From Pseudorasbora parva (Eukaryota > Chordata > Actinopteri > Cypriniformes > Gobionidae), in NCBI RefSeq assembly GCF_024679245.1, contig NC_090180.1, positions 10,312,007-10,376,006 on the forward strand: a DNA stretch of 64,000 nucleotides, in the 5' to 3' direction. The notes under the pieces were generated by a model. That model worked only from the letters and a program-made list of their open reading frames with translations, was not told the origin of the DNA and searched no databases. Each line of letters starts with the position of its first letter. Within the stretch, counting starts at the first letter, position 1. Of this stretch, positions 26,721-64,000 are shown in pieces. Position numbers and translations under genes: made by a program.

Positions 26721-27029
26721 AGATTATTCTTTAATGTGCCCCTAGTATGCTATTTCAAAGGCTCCTCATTTTGTTTTGGAGGTCAAAAAACACTTTTGTT
26801 TTCTCATCATTGCATCTCAACCAACTCGGAGCAATAGTCTTTCTAATGCTGCCTTCATGTGCTATTGGAAATTTCATAATTCCCACTTCAGAAATCGTGA
26901 TTACGAGCTTTGTTGTCAGAATGAAGGACATCATGTTTATTCTTGTCTATTTATTGGGAAAATCTTATTAAAACCAATGTTATATGTGTGTCACTTTCAC
27001 TGACAACCATATAAACATTTACGATGCTA

Positions 27030-28185
27030 TCCAGACTTGCTGTAATTTCGGTCAAATGCAGCCTATTTTCGCTTTGTATAAAAAAAATGGTGCAGGTGCA
27101 CTTAGAGCGTGTCCCAATCCACTTTTGCTAATTTAACGAAAAGAAAAAACATGGTCCAAAAGGGTTATACCATAATGTGCAATAAACCAATCAGAGTCTT
27201 CCATTCCCTTTAAAAGACATTTGCGCTTGCACCATGTTAGATTCGGTGGAATTTGAGAGCGGAAAGACTGAACGCTCTTCTAATGAGGAATCCTTTTATT
27301 TTTTATTTTTTTTAAATTTCGGTGTGCTGCTGTACATCCCTGTGTGTGTAACCTATAACAAATAGGTGTTGTGCATCCAGCTGTGGCGCATATTACTTAC
27401 ACACCCTATTATAGGGGTGGTTGCATGCGATTTCACTTTTTTTAACTTTAGTTAGTGTGTAATGTTGCTGCTCGAGCATAAACAGCATCTGCAAAGTTAC
27501 AGCGCTGAAAGTTCAATGCAAACGGAGATATTGTCTTTTAAAGTTACGGCAGTTTATTGCCTACAAAAACGTCCGGTTTGGACTACAACGAGCTTCTTCC
27601 CGGGTTGGTGACATCATAAACCCTTGCTAGTCACCGCAGATGTGACTACTGCCCGTAATGGTAAGGGGCGGTGTTTCCGGACAACCTGTGCTTGGCACTT
27701 CAGCCAATAAAAATACATGAAACTACATTTGGCCATCTAACCAATCTTAGACCATTGCGTTTATCGGAGGGATGGACTTCATAGAAGCAGGAAGCAAACG
27801 AGCCGTTCAGAGGACAGTGGAGACAGCGGTGTGGAATAAAGGTCAAATATAAGAAAAATACACTGTTTAAAAAAAAAGAAGTATTAAGACATGTTATACT
27901 GAGCCCCATAAACACAACCAAGCCTAGAAAAAAAACACGGAACCACCCCTTTAATAACACTGGAAATACTGTGGCCGTTTTTAGTTGCCTAAAGTAGCAA
28001 CGGGGCCAACAATGCACCTAAAACACCTCGTTTTAAGACCAGCCATGGGCGAATGATGGGTGCGATTGCATACAATTTCTATAAAATGGTGTTAAAATGA
28101 TAATTGCATCAGGCTGAAACTAGCAAAAAACACTAGCGATCCACCTGGCGCCGCATTGCGCCGGGTGTATGATAGGGCCCAAGGT
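27030..28185. mobile_element. DNA transposon ending ...GCGCCGGGTGTATGATAGGGCCC, interrupted
   Basis: The right end 'ggcgccgcattgcgccgggtg ... atagggccc' and the left part ('ggtgcaggtgcacttagagcgtg', 'gcaataaaccaatcagagt') are both familiar in style from a cyprinid non-autonomous element whose ends are GC-rich. The left boundary is uncertain by some tens of bases. A TTAA element (27413-27950) interrupts it. Confidence 0.5.
27413..27950. mobile_element. TTAA-flanked element nested in the preceding one
   Basis: Starts AGGGGTGGTTGCATG and ends GGAACCACCCCT, flanked by TTAT (27409-27412, a decayed TTAA) and TTAA (27951-27954). Its 538 bp are non-coding; the - strand open frame over part of it is not a gene. 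Confidence 0.7.
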
Positions 28186-28418
28186 CTTTAGGGTGTCATT
28201 TGGGACAGGGCCATTTGCTAATATTCGCTGGCTTCCATAGCAATGCTATTCCTGACTGAAACCATGCCTCTTTTATCACATCGCAGAACCACGCTCTGTT
28301 GTTTCAATCAAACGCTACTGCCGCAATTTAACATTTTAGTCATTGATAATGACATCTGAGGACTTTATTATTAATATTACTACAATATTATTGTATTGTT
28401 CATCTTGTGTCTAGGTCA

Positions 28419-28423
<5 letters not shown>

Positions 28424-28505
<82 letters not shown>

Positions 28506-28546
28506 GGGTTGTATATATATATATATATATATAATATATATATATA

Positions 28547-28634
<88 letters not shown>
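28424..28634. repeat. (TA)n microsatellite
   Basis: About 210 bp of nearly pure TA with a short break (aaatgggttgt) at 28502-28512. Tyr-Ile repeat frames across it are artefacts. Confidence 0.97.
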
Positions 28635-28639
<5 letters not shown>

Positions 28640-29506
28640 AAAAGCTTTTATAAAATATATAAGAAACAATATTTCCACTACTTTATTCACAATCTCTAAA
28701 CTCTCACACAAAGGACATGACAAGTAATGGTCAAAGGTTAAACTCATTGTCACCTCTGTGTGTAATTTATGAGACTGCTTGTTGATAGTAAGGGTTTGTT
28801 CTGATTCAGACAGGCTGGTGCTGTTTTCCTAAGTTGTATCTCAAACGACACACTAGGCACTTATGTAGTGTATGAATTTTATAATTTTGCCATTCAACAT
28901 CAACGTCTGAGAGCCTCTCCCCCTCTGCTATAAGGAAAGCTGGAAAGCAGAGTCCACTTTTCCTTTATGGAATTTTCAATGTGAACACCCTATGCTCACA
29001 TTATTCTACAAAATGGGATAGAATAGTGCACAAGAACGCAAATTGAGACGCACCTCTAGATTTTGAACAGGATGTGGACTTAAGGAGGATGGGGTCCAGA
29101 AGATAGTGATAGATGAAGCATGAGATAAGAAGTGTTTTATTCCTTCTCCATCACAGAGCCACGGCCAAAAGCAAAGATGGTTTCAGCTCATCCATTCCAC
29201 ATGTGAAAGCATATTTCCTCTTTAGACTGGCAGCCCAAAAAGACTACTGGATAAAGTAAAGGTCAGGCCAAGGCATTTGGTAAGTTGTTGTTGATCAGGG
29301 AAGTTGATAACATAATTGAGAAAGAGGAGCTTTTGGCAGAACACTTTGAGGTATGACACTGTCTTACATATCAGCTGTTTTATGCATGGTTAGGATTCGT
29401 TCTGTGACTCATCCAAACAAAACAGGATATATTTCACAAGAGTTAAACGCACATTACAAAAAAAGATTACACACACAAACAAATGCAGGATGTTTTTGCT
29501 TGTTTC

Positions 29507-29600
<94 letters not shown>

Positions 29601-30560
29601 ATTCACAGATCTTTTTGCCAATATTATGCTGGAGTGTATGAAAAGTCATGTAATGCAAGGTAAATTTACAGTATTTTTCACCTTTTGTTTTAGCTATTAA
29701 AACTGGATAGTAAAAATGGAGCACACGTTTTGCATAAATTGTTGACTTTAGTGTTTTTTGCCAGTTGTATAAATTCTTTGCTTGCAGTATTTTTTTAATA
29801 ATGATGAAGGGTGCAATTCTCTGTGCTGGCTCAGCATGTCATAAAGTCAATGAATTTTTGTAAATGAGCAGTAAATCTGAAGGAATGTAGTATGTATATA
29901 TTTTTTGAAAGATCAGTGAACTGAGCGTATGTGAACCCTGATAAGGTATCGGTTATTTAGGGCATGGACACCATTGAACCTATTTCCCTTGAATGTTTAA
30001 GCATAGGCTGCACATTCACTTCCCTTGTTCTTCTGGTTCTTTCAAAAACAAGTGACCATAAGAGCTGATGCTGTGGGTTGGCTATTCTATATTAGACTCT
30101 CCATTATACTTTCAAAATCAATGATTTCATGCTTCAAGCACAAATGCATTTACATATCCGCTTTTGATTAAACTCTACATTTCTTCACAAATGAAAGAAA
30201 TTACCATGAAGACCTTTATTACAAATTCCAGATGCACTTGCACCAGTGAGTTACTGGTGATTATTGGCAAGGCAAGGGCTCACATTTTTACATTGGCGTT
30301 ATTGCCTTACATGAACAATATTGTTCACATGTCACAATATTACTGAACATACTGATTTAACTACAGAAAATAATGTAATTATAACTTAATTTAACAGACG
30401 CTGTTCAATAAGAAGCAAACAGAAGCTGTGTTATAGATGTTTAATTGTGCAGCGAGCACAGCCTCTGTTGTCGTTATAATTTAAGAGAAAATAGAGCAAC
30501 AAAAAAAAAGTGCCTTGGGCGACAGTTTCCTACAAGATAGCCTAAGAGAACAATATCTGC
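28635..30560. other. Intergenic upstream of the receptor gene; (AT)n at 29512-29596
   Basis: A second AT microsatellite (about 85 bp) lies at 29512-29596. Otherwise no exon, RNA gene or transposon end was recognised. The last few hundred bases before the receptor become GC-richer. Confidence 0.5.
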
Positions 30561-30997
30561 GTCCAAAATGAAAAGAGCGCAGTAGTTGTGCTGTGCGGAC
30601 AGGTTAAGACAAATAATGAGTCATTTAGCGCTGTTATTTCAGGAGTGTGCTGCTACACACAAATACACACCTACTTTGGAAGTGAGGGTTTAGGACGTGG
30701 ATCGACAGCCTTGGGCATACAAAGCACTTCGCGCATGTCATGTGTAGGCTACGTGGTTTGTGCGAGCGCCAGTTGTGAATGAAAAAAGTGTGTTTTTTTT
30801 GGATGAAGGAAGGAGAAACATGGACAGGTCTCGCGGCGTAGTACGACTGGTGAACCCACGTGCACCGGAGCGCCCGCAGCGCATAGTTGACTGACGCTTC
30901 GGATTCTTTGTCAGTTACTTTTCTGCCGTCAACTTGTCTCCGTGCATCGGTAGCTACTGTTGCGAAACGGTTTCATGCAACTGCCTAATAGGCTGAA
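30561..30997 (+). promoter_or_regulatory. Putative promoter and 5' UTR of the VPAC1-like receptor
   Basis: GC content and CpG number rise sharply here (aacccacgtgcaccggagcg, cgcccgcagcgcatagttg) compared with the AT-rich flanks, and fall again in intron 1. This fits a CpG-type promoter running into the 5' UTR before the ATG at 30998. No clear TATA box was seen. The transcription start cannot be fixed by eye. Confidence 0.4.

Positions 30998-64000
<33,003 letters not shown>

Noticed and set aside
28400..28753. Tyr-Ile repeat open frame (also 29353-29724)
   Set aside because: Translation of (TA)n runs; no coding evidence outside the repeat.

Overview
This window is vertebrate nuclear DNA, most likely from a cyprinid (zebrafish-like) fish. 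Genes are broken into small exons with GT/AG introns. About half of the sequence is repeats of kinds typical of cyprinid genomes: a decayed DIRS retrotransposon, Tc1/mariner elements, an L2-type LINE tail, many hairpin MITEs, many elements flanked by TTAA, and long (TA)n and (TG)n runs. The species call is inference from repeat content and protein style; no database was searched.

Layout. 1-2560: decayed DIRS-type element on the + strand. 2560-8780: repeats only, including a 1.2-kb TTAA-flanked element and a 2.9-kb fold-back element whose long inverted arms carry 44-bp minisatellites. 8971-9039: probable last coding exon of an unidentified + strand gene. 12935-15430: complete seven-exon + strand gene for a 306-residue multi-pass membrane protein with a TspO/MBR-like segment. 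15581-17226: nested DNA transposons. 18817-19346: three candidate 3' exons of an unidentified - strand single-pass membrane protein. About 19230-23345: a roughly 0.9-kb segment present twice in direct orientation, with a Tc1 element, a (TG)n run and an 800-bp palindromic MITE between the copies. 23346-30560: intergenic, mostly repeats or nothing recognisable.

30998-64000: most of a class B1 (secretin-family) G-protein-coupled receptor on the + strand, closest to the VIP/PACAP receptor VPAC1 (vipr1). Eleven exons (339 codons) can be chained in consistent phase from the signal peptide into TM6; the 3' end lies beyond the window. Its introns, up to 11.6 kb, hold nearly all remaining repeats: at least eight TTAA-flanked elements, two Tc1-like remnants, an L2 fragment, an hAT-like MITE, a Harbinger-like element and microsatellites. 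A 112-codon open frame sits antisense in the 7-kb intron.

The recognised genes show no sign of acting together, and I see no multi-gene system. The more unusual content is in the mobile DNA: two unrelated TTAA elements in the same TTAA of one host element family, two TTAA elements sharing one TTAA, a fold-back element with unequal satellite arms, and a duplicated segment that preserves an empty MITE site.
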